Below are positions 35,284 to 47,700 of a stretch of 64,000 bases of DNA, in pieces. The position numbers were made by a program, and so were the translations under genes. Within the stretch, counting starts at the first letter, position 1. Every line of letters begins with the position of its first letter. This DNA is from Pogona vitticeps. Taxonomy: Eukaryota > Chordata > Lepidosauria > Squamata > Agamidae. The stretch covers positions 186,758,045 to 186,822,044 of the forward strand of contig NC_135785.1 of assembly GCF_051106095.1 (NCBI RefSeq), given 5' to 3'. Below the pieces are notes generated by a model. That model worked only from the letters and a program-made list of their open reading frames with translations. It was not told the origin of the DNA and searched no databases.

Positions 35284-35870
35284 CACTGGCTGGATAGCTC
35301 AGTGAGATAGGTATTCGGTTGGGCGTTCAATTTCCCCCTGTGCATCCCAGAAGAACCAGTCTGTGTAGCCTTGGGCAAGCTGCAGAGTCCCAGGATGCTG
35401 CCAGAAGGGAATGGCAAAGTCCTGAATACAGTGGTGCCTCGCTTAACGATTACCTCGTTAAATGATGAAATGCTATGGGGAAAAATCGCTTAACAATGAT
35501 CAGTTCCCTGCTTTGGGAACCGATTTTCCGCCAGATGATTTTAAAACAGCTGATTGGCTGCTCTAAAATGGCCGCCCGCTGTACAAAATGGCTCCCTGCT
35601 GTGCTTTAGGACAGATTCCTCGCTTTACAGGCAATGGAAAATGGCCGCCCTATGGAGGATCTTCGCTGGATGCTGAGGTATTTAGCCCATTGGAACGCAT
35701 TGAACCGGTTTTCAATGCATTTCAATGGGTTTTTTAAATTTTGCTTGACGAGGATTTCGCTTAACAGCAATTTCAACGGAACGGATTATCCTCATCAAGC
35801 GAGGCACCACTGTACTCTAGAAAATTCTGAAAGGGTAGCCATAAGTCAGACGACTTGACAGCACAAATTT
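35284..35870 (+). mobile_element. tRNA-headed SINE split by a Tigger-like MITE
   Basis: The head GGCTGGATAGCTCAGTGAGA with GGGCGTTCAATTTCCCC carries box A- and box B-like sequences. The tail, after the MITE, reads CATAAGTCAGACGACTTGAC, which matches the 3' end of the old RTE-like LINE family in this window. The MITE at 35429-35812 interrupts it at a TA. Confidence 0.7.
35429..35812. mobile_element. Tigger-like MITE
   Basis: The ends are CAGTGGTGCCTCGCTTAACG and CAAGCGAGGCACCACTG with flanking TA. The internal motif TTCAATGCATTTCAATGGG lies near 35714. Close relative of the elements at 19082 and 49500. Confidence 0.9.
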
Positions 35871-37531
35871 ATTTATTATTACAGTAGCTCAGATATTTTA
35901 CACCCTATGAATTGAATCCGAAATTTGTTATCCATAAAGCCAGTTTAATTTTTATATATTTGACATCCTGATTTGTTGAAAAGACAGTGTGGTGTGATCC
36001 AGCCATTTCAGCATCTTTACCAAATTTAGGAATAAATATTATTTGGGCAAAAGTCCATTATTGTGGAATTTGTTCCTTTTGCAGTATAGGGAAAGAGACA
36101 GCCCAGCTTGAATCCGGTTGCTGGTTGGGGTTGCAAAATAGGATGCAGAATGAATCTCAGTAATAAAACTTTCAAAAGTAGGAGACACATCAACACAGAG
36201 AGAGAGTTGTATGGGTAACTGGCTCTCACTGAAAAATAGGCAGTTTTGTTAAATCAGGTTTCAGACAGGGTTTTGGTACAGAGACTGCCTTGGTTGCCCT
36301 GTATGATGACCTCTGCCGGGAGAGAGACTAGGGGAATGTGACCCTGTTGATACTCCTGGACCTCTCAAAGGCTTTCGACACCATCGACCATGGTGTCCTT
36401 CTGGATAGGCTGGCTGGGTTGGGAGTAGGGGGCACTGTTTTACGGTGGTTCCGCTCCTTCCTGGCTGACCGTGTCCAGAGGATGGTGCTGGGGGACAGTT
36501 GCTCTGCCCCATGGCATTTATGTCATGGGGTTCCTCAGGGCTCGATACTGTCCCCCATGCTGTTTAACATCTACATGAAACCGCTGGCAGAGGTCATCAG
36601 GAGGTTTGGGCTGAGGAGTCAGCAATATGCTGATGACACTCAGCTCTACCTCTCGTTTTCCACTAATCCAGGTGAGATGGTTTCTGTGCTCAACTTGTGT
36701 CTGGACCTGATAATGGACTGGATGAGGGTTAATAAATTGAAACAATCCAGACAAGACGGAAGTGCTGTTAGTGAGTGCTTCGCCGGACAGGTTGGAGGGC
36801 CATTTCCCTGCCTTGAATAGGGTTACACTCCCCCTAAGGGACAGAGTCTGCAGCTTGGGGGTGCTCCTGGACCCCAGTCTAACTCTGGAAGCACAGGTGG
36901 ACTTGGTGGCCAGGGGTGCCTTCCTTCAGCTGCGGCCCTACCTGGACGAGTAGAGTCTCATGACAGTTACACACACACTGGTAACGCACGCACTGGTATA
37001 GATTATTGCAATGCGCTCTACGTGGGGCTGCCTTTGAAGACAGTCTGGTGATTGCAGCTGCTCCAGAATCGAGCTGCACAGCTGGTGAGTGGTACAGCCG
37101 CCAGGGAACATATCAAGCCGATTCTGATTAAATTACATTGGTTACCAGTTGCTTCCTGAGCCCAATTCAAAGTGCTTGTTTTGACATATAAAGCCCTAAA
37201 AGGCTTGGGCCCTGAATACCTGAGGGAGCGCCTCCTTCCATATGAGCCTACCCGGCAGTTAAGATCTAGCCAGGGGGCCCTTTTCAAAGAGCCGTCCCTC
37301 AAGGAGGTAAGAGGGAGGGCTTGTAGACAAAGAGCCTTTTGGGCAGCTCCAGACTATGGAATGCCCTCCCGACTGAAATTCGTCTGGCGCCGACACTGAT
37401 GACATTTCGGCACCAGGTCAAAACCTTCCTGTTCCAGAAGGCTTTTAATTGAAATAATGTCAACTGTGGCTCCTGATGGCAATTTTTGGAGTATTTTAAT
37501 TGCACTTTAATTGTTTTATCTTTTTATTGTA

Positions 37532-37792
37532 CAGTGGACCCTTGACTTACAGACGGCTTGACTTACAGACTTTTTGAGTTACAGACTTCTCTGGCCGCAA
37601 AATTTAGGTTTGACTTGCAGACTGAGATTTGACTTACAGACCAGAAAAAAAACAAAATGAAACAAAAACGGCCTGTTACGGGATTAATTGGTTTTCAATG
37701 CACTGTAGGTCAATGGAGACTTGACTTACAGACTTTTTGACTTGAGAACCGCCTTCCAATACGGATTAAGTTCTCAAGTCAAGACCCCACTG
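37532..37792. mobile_element. Tigger-like MITE (261 bp)
   Basis: It begins CAGTGGACCCTTGACTTACA and ends TCTCAAGTCAAGACCCCACTG, with TA at both sides. It is nearly the same subfamily as the interrupted copy at 55327-55917. Confidence 0.92.
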
Positions 37793-37794
37793 TA

Positions 37795-38052
37795 CAGTGG
37801 TGCCTCGCAAGGTGAACGCCTCGTGGGACAAAAAACCCGTGAGACGATTGGTTTTTGCGATTGCTATGGTGCCTTGCAAGACGGCGTTTTCTATGGCCGT
37901 GCTTCACAATACGGGTTTGTTTTTTTTCGATACCAGTGCCTTGCGAGATTCTTGCAATGCATTCCTATGGGAAACCGCTATTCAGAAGACTTTTTTTCAC
38001 AAGACAGCACTTCTTGCAGAACGAATTAAATTTGTCTTGCAAGGCACCAGTG
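37795..38052. mobile_element. Tigger-like MITE (258 bp), adjacent to the previous one
   Basis: It begins CAGTGGTGCCTCGCAAGGTG and ends CTTGCAAGGCACCAGTG. It shares the TA at 37793-37794 with its left neighbour, so one inserted into the target duplication of the other. The motif CAATGCATTCCTATGGG is present near 37957. Confidence 0.92.
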
Positions 38053-38826
38053 TATTTTTATTGCATTTTTATTGATATAAGCCGCCCAGAGACCTTTGGG
38101 TAGAGTGGGTGGCATATAAGTTAAATAAATAAATAAATAAATTTGTCACTTAGACCTTATTTTTAAGATACCTTGTTCGAAACGGGAACAAGCCAGAAAA
38201 AGGAGCAAGAAGAAGGATCAGATGCAGGTCTGGCTCCCACATAAAGCAGGAGATATTATTTCCTTAGCAGCAGAATCCACAATGAGTTGCAGCAAAACAC
38301 ACTTCTGGTTCTGTACCCAGCTGCATTGCCAATTAATAACAGCATTAAACATTCAACTTCCAGAACACGTAGGTTTTATGCCGACACTAGAAGTTGTATT
38401 TATGCACAATGGAAACTAATGTGCCAGTTGCACCCCTTCCTGGAGAGGTCAGAACTGGCCACGGTGATACATGCCTTAGTTACATCCCAGCTGTTTTATT
38501 GTAACATGCTGTACATGGGGCTGCCTTTGGGAAATGTGCAGAAACTTCAGCAGGTCCAAAACAATGCAGCCAGACTGCCCCCATTACAGCAGCTCCACTG
38601 TTTGCTGGTACCTTTCCGGGCACAATTCAAAGTGCTGGTTCTAATCTAAAGTCTGCTCGGGTGTTAAGATCATCAGAAGAGACCTTTTTCTTGGTTCTGT
38701 CACCTTCACAGGTGTGTTTGGTGGGGACACAGGAAGGGGCCTTCTTTGTTGCTTCTCCCAGACTTTGGAACTCCCTCCCACAGGAGACTAGTCTGGCTCC
38801 ATCTGTGCTGTCCACAAGCAGAAGAC

Positions 38827-40825
38827 AGGTTACCTGTAACCATGGTTCTCTGAGTGGTACTCTGTGAATCCACACAAATGGGTTAAACTGCGCCTGCGCA
38901 GGACTCTTTGGAATATTCTAGAGCTTAAATAACTAACCAATAAAACGTTTCCCTGTGGTGCGCATGCCCCACCTGCCTGTGGTACCTCAATTCCAAACAT
39001 CCACCACTGTCATAGCTCTGAAAGTACAAAGCTCAGTCTAGATGACCCATGACGGACAGCGGGGAGGGTGGGCGGGACGTGTGGATTCACAGAGTGCCAG
39101 TCCAAGAACCATGGTCACAGGTAAGTAACCTCTCTTTCTTCTTCGTGGTCTCTGTGAATGCACACAAATGGATGACAAGTTCATATACTGGCAGGAGGGC
39201 TATCACAGTAAAACTGAAGTCAGCACAGCCCTTCCAAAACTTTGCTTCCTTTTTGGCTCTGACATCCAGTCTGTAATGTGCCACAAAGGTCGATGGTGTA
39301 GACCAAGTAGCTGATTGACAAATGTCAGAGACTCCAATGCCACAAAGCCAGGCAGTAGAGGTAGCCACAGCTCTAGTGGAATGAGCCTTCAATATATCTG
39401 GTGGAGCCTTGCCAAACAGCTCATAGGCTAAAGCATTGGCAGATTGTATCCATCTAGAAAGTGTCTAAGAATTTTTGAGGAACCGTGGAAGCAAATGAAC
39501 AGTCTAGGAGATTTGTAGAAGTCCTTAGTTCTAGAAATGTAAAAGGCCAAAGCCCGACGAACATCAAGGGGATGTAGCATGCACTCAACATCGGAAGAGG
39601 GGTTAGGAAACAACGTTGGGAGGATCAAAGGCTGATTGACGTGAAAACTGGAAATCACCTTAGGGAGAAATGACAAGTCAGGATATAAGATGACCTTGCC
39701 GGGGTAAAATTGTATATATGGTGAATCAGACCGCAGTGCAGCCAACTCACTTGCTCTCCAAGCAGATGTAACTGCCACAAGAAACAAAGTCTTAACAGAA
39801 AGAAGTTTTAGAGGAGTAGAAGCCATAGGTTCAAACGGTGGGTGTGTAAGAACACGCAAAACAGTCTGAAGAGACCGAGGGATTGGAAGCCGTACAGGTG
39901 GACAAATGTTTCACAAACCCTGAAGGAACCTCTTCACAGTCGGGTGTGAGAATAAGCGAGAAGCATCTGAACCCACAGGCTGATAAGAAACAATGGCTGA
40001 TATATAAACCTTCAGTGTAGAACAGGGGGTTTAAACTCAATTTACCTGGGGGCCGCTAGAGGCAGAGTCTGGGTGAGGCTGGGCCGCATCAGATTTTCTG
40101 CCAAGCGGAGCAAGAGCCTGAGGAAGCTGCCCAGGAGTTTCCTTAGCCGACAGACAGGTGGGCTGGCTGGCAGGCTGCAGTTCTGGATGGAGGGTGCAAG
40201 AGGTGCTGTCTTGGGAGAGAGCCGGCGAGTGAGGCAAGGCTTTTTTTTTACTCTTGACAGCAGAGGATGTGTGGGCACTTTGGGGAGGCAGGTAAGGCGA
40301 GGGCCACAAACTATCATCGGGAGGGCCACAAATGGCCCCCGGGCCGCATGTTTGAGACCCCTGGTGTAGAATGTGCCAGCCCTAGATCAAATGAGTAACA
40401 CAGGAAAGGAAGAAGAGCATCTAATGAAGCTGCAACAGCCAAAAAACCTCTGGTAAAAATAGACCACTTATAAGAATATAACAATTTGGTTGAAGGCTTC
40501 CTAGCCCTATCCAACACTTCTTTTATACTGGTAGAATCCTCCATACACAAAACTTTTTGCACTTTGTGTTGAATCATAAATCAGGTAGAAAACAAGCCAG
40601 GATCAAAACCAGAAGACTTGAAAGAATTGAGAACAGCTCTAGGTGTTGTGAAAGAGTCCGATTGCAGCAGCGGCAAAAAGGAACTCAGGTACCATGGGTG
40701 GGCGGGGCATGTGCACCATGGGGAAACGTTCTATTGGTCAGTTATAGAATATTCTGAAGAGTCCTGCATAGGCACAGTTTAACCCATTCATGTGCATTCA
40801 CAGAGATCATGAAGAAGAACAAAGA
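38827..40825 (-). mobile_element. DIRS-type retroelement fossil, internally reduced
   Basis: Inverted termini: about 38860-38986 and 40688-40806 are complementary over more than 100 bases (GTGAATGCAC...GGTACC type). An internal complementary region at about 39074-39180 carries sequence complementary to both outer ends, the hallmark of DIRS elements. Between lies a minus-strand tyrosine-recombinase-like part (39428-40577) with phrases such as FLVAVTSAWRASELAAL and LDVRRALAFYISRTK. No reverse transcriptase or capsid part is recognised, so the interior is largely deleted. A hAT MITE (40023-40363) is inserted in it. It is broken, with several breaks. Confidence 0.75.
40023..40363. mobile_element. 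hAT-type MITE inside the DIRS fossil
   Basis: The ends are CAGGGGGTTTAAACTCAA and GTTTGAGACCCCTG. It is flanked by a perfect 8-bp duplication GTGTAGAA (40015-40022 and 40364-40371). GC-rich interior, non-coding. Confidence 0.92.
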
Positions 40826-41105
40826 CTTTTCTCGTCAGGCAAGGTTTCCTTTAGTGAGTTTGAGAGGAGAGATTAAGTCTAAGAGGAAATTTTTTAAATG
40901 GATTGTTGTGCCTCACTGCTTTGAATGTACTGTATTCTTAATACTGCTTTTGTTTACCATTTCTTAGAGTATTTGTTTGATCCTTTCTAGTATCTGTATA
41001 TTTACTGTTCTTAGCTTTAAATGTTGTTTTAATTATTTATGCTGCCTTGGGTCCTTTCTAAGGAAAAAGACATAGTAAACATATTTTAGATAATTAAATA
41101 AACAA

Positions 41106-43269
41106 CTGCTTATATGCAAAACTATATGCATTTCACTTTCATCTCAACCTCATTGATTCTGCCCCTGGTTAAGCATGTGTATACTAATCTGCCAACTGAA
41201 GTAACACTTTATACATCTTATGAAACAGGCTGCAGACCTACCAAAAAAAGTGCCAAGTGAACTTCAGCATTCTTTAACCTTCAAACACTTCATTGTTCTA
41301 ATTGCAACAAACTAACAAGGAATTACAGAAAATTTAGGAATAGTGTTATTCTTATATGCCATCAAGTCACTTACAACTTCTGGCAACCCTATGAATGACC
41401 TTTAAAATCAATAACCTCCTATTAATAGCACTGCTCAGGTCTTGCATACTAAAGGTTATGCTTTCTTTTATTCAGTCAACCCATCTCATGTTGAGTCTTC
41501 CTCTTTTCCTATTGCCTTTCACTTTTCTTGGCATTATTTCCTTCTCATGATTTATCCTTCTCATAACTTCTCATGATCTAAAAAGTGTAACTTTTTGTTT
41601 CAAAATATAAACGTACAATTATATTATTTCCTATATGTATTACGTTTAAAGAGAAAATTCAATAAACTAATCATCTGAATCCACTGTAAACTAATCTATA
41701 TTACAGTATTAAGTCTAAAAGCCAGCAATTCCAAAACTTCATACAAAAAGATGATTTTTAAGTGTATGCCCTGGAATCATACTGATGTCTCTTCTAATGA
41801 TTATTATAAGCACAGTATGGTTACTAAGGACTTACTTGATTTGTAACAATTGCTTGGATACACACAATATCACAATATCTTTCAAAGTTTATTTGCTGTA
41901 TAAATTCAGTTTCTTTCGAAGACTACAAAACCTGCCTTTTGACAAGTATACAAGCAATAACATCTTTCCAGGCTCACCTGTAGTTATCTCTGGAACAAAT
42001 CTGATTACATATATACAGTAACTGCTGAAACATACAGAGCTCTTACTAAAACAAAGATATTCAGTACTTTTCGCCTTTTAAACATTTCACTTCCATGATG
42101 ATAATATAAGCATCCGATAGATGCTATTTTTTCCTAGTCTAGATACAGAACAGTCAAATGCCTATTACTGTACCTGACCATGTTGAAGTCAGTATAAAGA
42201 ATGATTGTATAGAATTGTAGAAAAATATTTTATGATATTTAAAAAAAATCTCTAAGTAGCCCCCCCTTACTAAAACCGTAAAATAATTACATCCTTTGTG
42301 AGTGCACATTCCCTTTGATTAGGTCAGGTGTATCAAGGTAAAACTAATCACATACATTACTTTCATGGTTAAAAGCCATTCATAACTGCTTACCAAGAAC
42401 TTTAAATGCCTTAAAGCTTTTCTTTTATTATCAGAAAAGCAGTGCTTTAGTCGATCTACTACATTTACAGTAACAAAAAACCTAAATACATTTATTTCTT
42501 TATGCCCTGATTTGATTACTTAAAAATCAGTTTCAAATGCTTCACTTGTTCAGTCTATTTTAGACAGCTAAGCTAATGAGGACTACTATAGAAAATCTAG
42601 TTTTCTTCTGCGCCAATCTTGGAAACATCTAATCATTATTTTATTTTGCTAGCCATCTAAACTGTAGTTCTCAAACTTTTCCTCCTTTCCTGTTAATCTC
42701 ACATTTCATGGTCTGTAGAAGAAAGTACTATAAGAATATTTTATACATCACAAACGAGCTGTAGCTTCTTCCCATACTGGTCATTACTGCACTAATTTGA
42801 GAAATCTCATCCTGTTGTGGGTTATTTATTATTTATTTGACCATGAGCCTTTTCTTCATACTAGCAGAGATAAGACAGGCTGATGAAGTTCTAGCCAAAT
42901 GTGCCAGACAGTAATATAATCTCAATATTTATAATGAGGAACAAGGGAACATTTTAAAATGTTACACAAGAGTGCCCCAAGATGCTGAAAGTTCAAAGTA
43001 ATCATTTGTGTCTTCTGGTTTTAAAAAGCCAAGAACAACCTAAGTAGGCATGCTTTGTTCCCTTAATACACTGATGAATATACAGGTTGCATGATCTAGT
43101 TGACTAAGTGAAAGCAAAGACCAAAGAAAGAATTGAAATCAAGATCTGTCCATAGTAAATAGGCCAACAGAACTAAAACACACAAGAATTGTTTTTTAAT
43201 CATTCCCCATGATATCCGATAAATGTGTTTCCTTGTTTGTCATTCAGCATTTCTAATCTAGGCTTACAT
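41106..43269. other. Intergenic or RPS6KA3 3' UTR, no gene recognised
   Basis: AT-rich, mostly unique sequence, apart from the RTE-like remnant at 41345-41600. The end of the RPS6KA3 transcript may lie in or right of this stretch. Confidence 0.35.
41345..41600 (-). repeat. Old RTE-like LINE 3' end
   Basis: Begins GCCATCAAGTCACTTACAAC and TGGCAACCCTATGAATGACC, the minus-strand form of the same 3' end seen in plus orientation at 44660-44710. It continues into CTTTTCTTGGCATTATTTCC. Strongly decayed. Confidence 0.6.
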
Positions 43270-44085
43270 TTCCCTTTGATTTCATGGATATTCTGGAAGA
43301 GAGATCTTGTTCTCCATTGTCATAGTAGTTTGTCTCTATGACTGTTGCTGAAAAACTGCATTCAAGGTTCTGATCTTATTTCTGTCACTTTTCACTTTTG
43401 CTTCTCACCTGTCCTTTATGATTTTAAGTGTTTCTTCCACCATCCACCTAGATTTTTATTTTATTTTTACTACAAAAATTGTATTTTTGCATTCTTCCCT
43501 AATAATGCCTCCGGTTTAAATCCAGTTTTTCCAGTTCATTGTCAACTGAGTTTAGAAATGCAAATCTATTCGTAATGTGGACTTTAAATTCATCAGGAAT
43601 GTTGTTTAAATTATATTTTGACTACAATTATTGTAGTTTTTTCAGCTTCACTCTAACGTTGGATATTAATAGTTCATGGTCAGTACCACAATTCACTCCT
43701 GGACTTGTTTTGGTAGAATACAGTTTTTCCATCTCCTGATTCCAATTAGATAGTCTATTTGATTTCTGTGTTGACCATCTGACAATGTACACATGTGCAG
43801 CTGTCTGGTTTTTGGTGTCACAGAATTCTATAAAGCACTCTGCTGCTTCATGTCTGTCGCCTAGGCCAAATTTTCTGGCAGCATTTGATTCTGCTTTGTT
43901 CCCTGCTTTTGTGTTCGAGTCACTTATTATAAACATGTCTTACTTTGGTGTGGTATCAGTTTCCTCTTGGATGTTTGCATAAAAGCTTTCAATTTCATCT
44001 TCAGCATTTGTAATTGGAGCAGACTTGAATGATGGTTATGTTGATATATCATCTATGGAATCTGGTTGATATTATTTGGACAGAC
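43270..44085 (-). mobile_element. Old RTE/BovB-like LINE, endonuclease remnant
   Basis: Minus-strand 43628-43936 aligns by eye with the endonuclease of the young BovB at 50446-53657. It has KFGLGDRHEAAECFIEFCD (compare KFGLGAQNEAGQRLIEFC), then SPGVNCGTDHELLI (compare RPGADCGSDHQLLI). The GTDH histidine site is kept, but other parts are missing and stops occur. It belongs to an older family or lineage than the young copy. Confidence 0.8.
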
Positions 44086-44712
44086 CTTGCATTATACCCC
44101 TGACGGCCTATACTTCATCATGCCTCAGTATTAAAGCCATTCATTTCCAGAGTAGAACAATCATCAATCCAAAGGGAGACTGCAGCCTAAAAATCAGAAG
44201 TCAGCTGAGACTCAGAAGGGCATCAATGATGGGATTAGGATAATCAGGTAGGTGTAAGGATGTGTCATTGGAGACCAAGACCATTCACACTCTTGTATTC
44301 CCAATCACCATTTACAAATGTGAAAACTGGAAAGAGAAGAAAGCTGACATGAAAAAAGTTGTTTGAAACATGGTGCTGGAGGAGAGCTCTACAGATATCC
44401 TGAATAGCTAGAATGATGAACAAAAGGGTCCTAGATCAAATAAAGCCTGAACTATCTCTGGATACAAAAATGTTGAAACTGAGGATGTCCTACTTCAGGC
44501 ATATCATGAGAAAACAGGATTCTTTGGAAAAAACAACAATGCTGGGAAAGGTTGAAGGCAGCAGGAAAAAAGGAAGACAGGTATGAAATAGGCTGACTCC
44601 CTAAAGGAAGCCACAGGCTTGAGTTTGCAAGAGCTGAGCAGGGCTCCGAGAGACTGCTTATTCACAGTGTCGCCATAAATGGGAAGTGACTTGATAGCAT
44701 GTTACCACCATT
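44086..44712 (+). mobile_element. Old RTE/BovB-like LINE, 3' remnant
   Basis: The plus strand reads decayed ORF-end segments: LRMSYFRHIMRKQDSLEKTT near 44470-44530, compare LRLQYFGHLMRRKESLEKTL of the young BovB. It then ends with GTCGCCATAAATGGGAAGTG and ACTTGATAGCATG. It lies head to head with the remnant at 43270-44085, so either two insertions or an inverted piece. Confidence 0.75.
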
Positions 44713-47700
44713 AACATGGTATCTGTTTTGAAGCTAACTTGTTTCAGAAACCATTCCTATTTAATATATGGATTTTTTTGGTCTTGAATATTTTGGTTTT
44801 TCTGAGTACAGAAGAAGAAAAGCAACAGAGACGAAGTAGTCTGGCTGGTTGTTCCTCTCAGACATCACAACTTCATGCTCCTTTTCTGCACAATCATTTA
44901 TAACAGTTCCTCATATAATACTTCAGTTATAAATGTTTAAGGAACCTTCTTCAAGGAATTTGAAACAATTAAGTAGTTTTTAATTATTTTAAGAGGAGTG
45001 TAACCATTGCCCAGTATTACAGATTACTTCTGCCTAGACTGTTATGAACACATACATGGATAAAGTAAAGGTAAATGAACTGGTGGACTCTTTAAATATG
45101 TTTTACTTAGTTATGAGATTGTTTTCTTGAAAGTGAGAACAAGGCTTCCTAATCACTGATCAGATCAGAAATTGAAGTCCCAGACTGAGGCAATACCATG
45201 ATTTGGAAGTGATTTGTACTTATACAAATATTATGCAGTGAATTTATCTTTGAAATAAAATGAAAACATGTCTCATTCCAAATTAATACATCATTGCACA
45301 GCACAACAAGGCCAGCCATAGACAAACATTCTGAAGTTGGGCCATATCTTGTTCAAAGCAAGTCCAGATTATTGCTACAGAATACTGACTAAAAGTAGTT
45401 TGGGTAGACAAAGGAGTCCTCACATCAGTGTAAGAAAAAAAGGGTATAAGATGCAATTAGAGAGAAACAATAGGAATGACAACCTGAAAACATTCATATT
45501 ATTTTTCTAGGATGACATGGAACTACTCACTTCAAAAGGAACTGTAAGACTTACAATACATGTTTAAAATCAGAAGAAAGACATTTGTGTTCATAGGGAC
45601 CTGCTCCCAAGTGCATGCATTTCAGGTTGCAGCCTTAGTAACAAATGTGAAAATGGATTCATGTGTTCAAGTCACTTGATAAAGTTAACCTTAAGGAGTG
45701 ATTTAAACCAAGTCATATTTCTTTCTTCAAAGAAGGCCTAAGCAAAAAGAGAACCATCTGTCAAAAGAAGCAGAATTATAATTACTGATAGAACAGCACA
45801 AGTGTGAAAGGTATCACAAGTATGTGATAAAATTGTCTCTAGTAAGCAGCAATTCCTAAAAGAGGGCTTCCTTTGCACATCACAACTGTCTTGCAGGATA
45901 TTATTTTGAAATGTGTTATAAAAATCTGAGACCAAAGAAGGGGAGATAGCAATGAACGAATCACTTATTTTCTCAAGCTATAAGACGTTACACAGTTCAG
46001 ATTATCTTTCTTGCCTTTCATTAAGAAAAGGACATGGTCCTATGGCTTCCCTTACTTTGCTCTCCAGTTAATTTTATATAATTTACAAAATGTCCCTTTG
46101 CCTATAGCTAAATGCATTCCATCACCCTTACCAAAAATATGCTAGGCATGTTCCATCTATAATTAGTGACAACATGCAATTAAGCCTAACTTCATAGAAA
46201 GTGATGTGTTTTGTCTCCTTTGAGTTGATTTAATCTCCTTTGGGTTGATTTAAATTTTCTACTGTGGAAAACATAGCAAGAATATCTGAAAACAAAGAAA
46301 GCTCAGCATTTTACTTCCCTCTTTGCAATCCAGAAACACAACAGAATGTTTATGTAACTCTGCCTCATATCACAGGTGCTTCAGTGCTGATGAAGTAGTA
46401 GTTGATGACTCTTGTAATTAGAGATGAAACAGATCAAGGATCACAGAGGTAAAAATAGAAATCTATTGAAAAATTCTATCATTAGGAGGAAAAAATGTGT
46501 TGGGCAAGTATTTTATACTGCAAACTCACTAAACCTAACTATGGAAACATAGATGGTTCATTCTTTGCAAAGAACACTCCAGAACATGGAACAAAGAATA
46601 AGGTGTTAACTACACAGACCATCAAGTACTATAATGTCAGTTCATAGTGGCCAGACAAACCATTTTTTTGAGTAAGAGTTGTCCTTGGATTGAGATCAGC
46701 AATTTTAGATTTTGTTACCACAATGACGATTTAAAGTAATATATGGAAAACAATTTCAAAAGATTTTTCAAGCATAACAGAACAAAACTGAATTTAAAAA
46801 CAAAACAAAACTAACCAATTAACCAGTAAGAGAGAATAGTTAAAGGCCCCTGGTGGATAAGTTAGCAGCTTCTGAGGGAAATGCCAGCAAAGGATAATTG
46901 TAAACTACATTGATGTTAAAAGAAGGAAAAACATAACAAGTATAACTAAACACTGTGATAAGCTGGCACAATGAAACTGGAATTATATGATGTACGAATA
47001 CACTTGAGCTAAGAGGAAGACTAAGAAGATGATGAGATTCAAAGGAAAAATGAGTGTCCTAGAAGATGAGAAAAGCTACCAATTACCTCTTTGCATTCAT
47101 TTTTTTAAAAACATTTAAAACATTAAACTGAAATGAACTCAATAGCAAAATACAAGACGAGGGAGAACTCTTACACAAAGAGCTATTTCTTTGGCAAAAC
47201 TCTGGGATGATCTACCAAAATTATATCATATTTCAGGACAATGTACTTTTCATTACTATAACTTTAGTACTTTTCATAGACTAAACGTTCCAACATTATT
47301 CAAAATGACAATAACTTGGATGTACAAAACTGCCTCCACTTTCACAAGAAGATGGTAGCAATGTTCAGAAGTTCTTGTGTTCAGCAGGACTGAACGCTGT
47401 TTTAGTATGTGCGATTGGAACTGGAAGCCTAGATCTTCACTGTACATTATAAATAGCAAGGGTGCCAGTGTGAAGACCAGCCATGCCAATGACAGAGTCC
47501 ACGCCTGATAGCAGAATCACTGAATAGAACAAAGCACTAAAGGGGCTAGGAAACCTTTCAGAGAATTTTTGAATGTCACAGAGAGTTCCACTGGGGTTAT
47601 TCTAGTCAACATGTTTTGCCTCCTACTTTTAAATGCATTCTGAAGATAGCCGAAGCGTAACAAATTTGATATTAGTAATTTCCTGACAACTAGAAATTTT

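Larger units (their letters stand above)
36240..38140 (+). mobile_element. CR1 LINE, 5'-truncated, split by two MITEs
   Basis: A plus-strand reverse transcriptase remnant begins around 36250. It has [20 protein letters not shown] (about 36350-36410), [17 protein letters not shown] (near 36530-36580) and [13 protein letters not shown] (near 36620-36660). Further on are ORF-end segments to about 37430. The 3' end is at 38078-38140, with GCCGCCCAGAGACCTTTGGG and an AAAT-repeat tail. The two Tigger-like MITEs at 37532-38052 separate the coding part from the 3' end. The endonuclease half is missing and the frame has several shifts and stops, so it is dead. Confidence 0.88.
38400..41105 (+). mobile_element. 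CR1 LINE 3' part, split by a DIRS-type element
   Basis: The left part 38400-38826 translates to CR1 ORF2 end segments (ERSELATVIHALVTSQLFYC, then MGLPLGNVQKLQQVQNNAAR and SPRLWNSLPQETSLAPS). The right part 40826-41105 continues with the non-coding end, including GCTGCCTTGGGTCC near 41041 and an AAATAA tail. The DIRS-type fossil lies between them. The frame is decayed. Confidence 0.75.

Noticed and set aside
35284-35340. Possible tRNA gene
   Set aside because: The box-like sequences belong to a SINE head: the cloverleaf is incomplete and a SINE body and LINE-like tail follow.
39428-40577. Crypton-type DNA transposon or host recombinase gene
   Set aside because: The tyrosine-recombinase-like part is framed by inverted termini and an internal complementary region, which fits DIRS rather than Crypton or a host gene.
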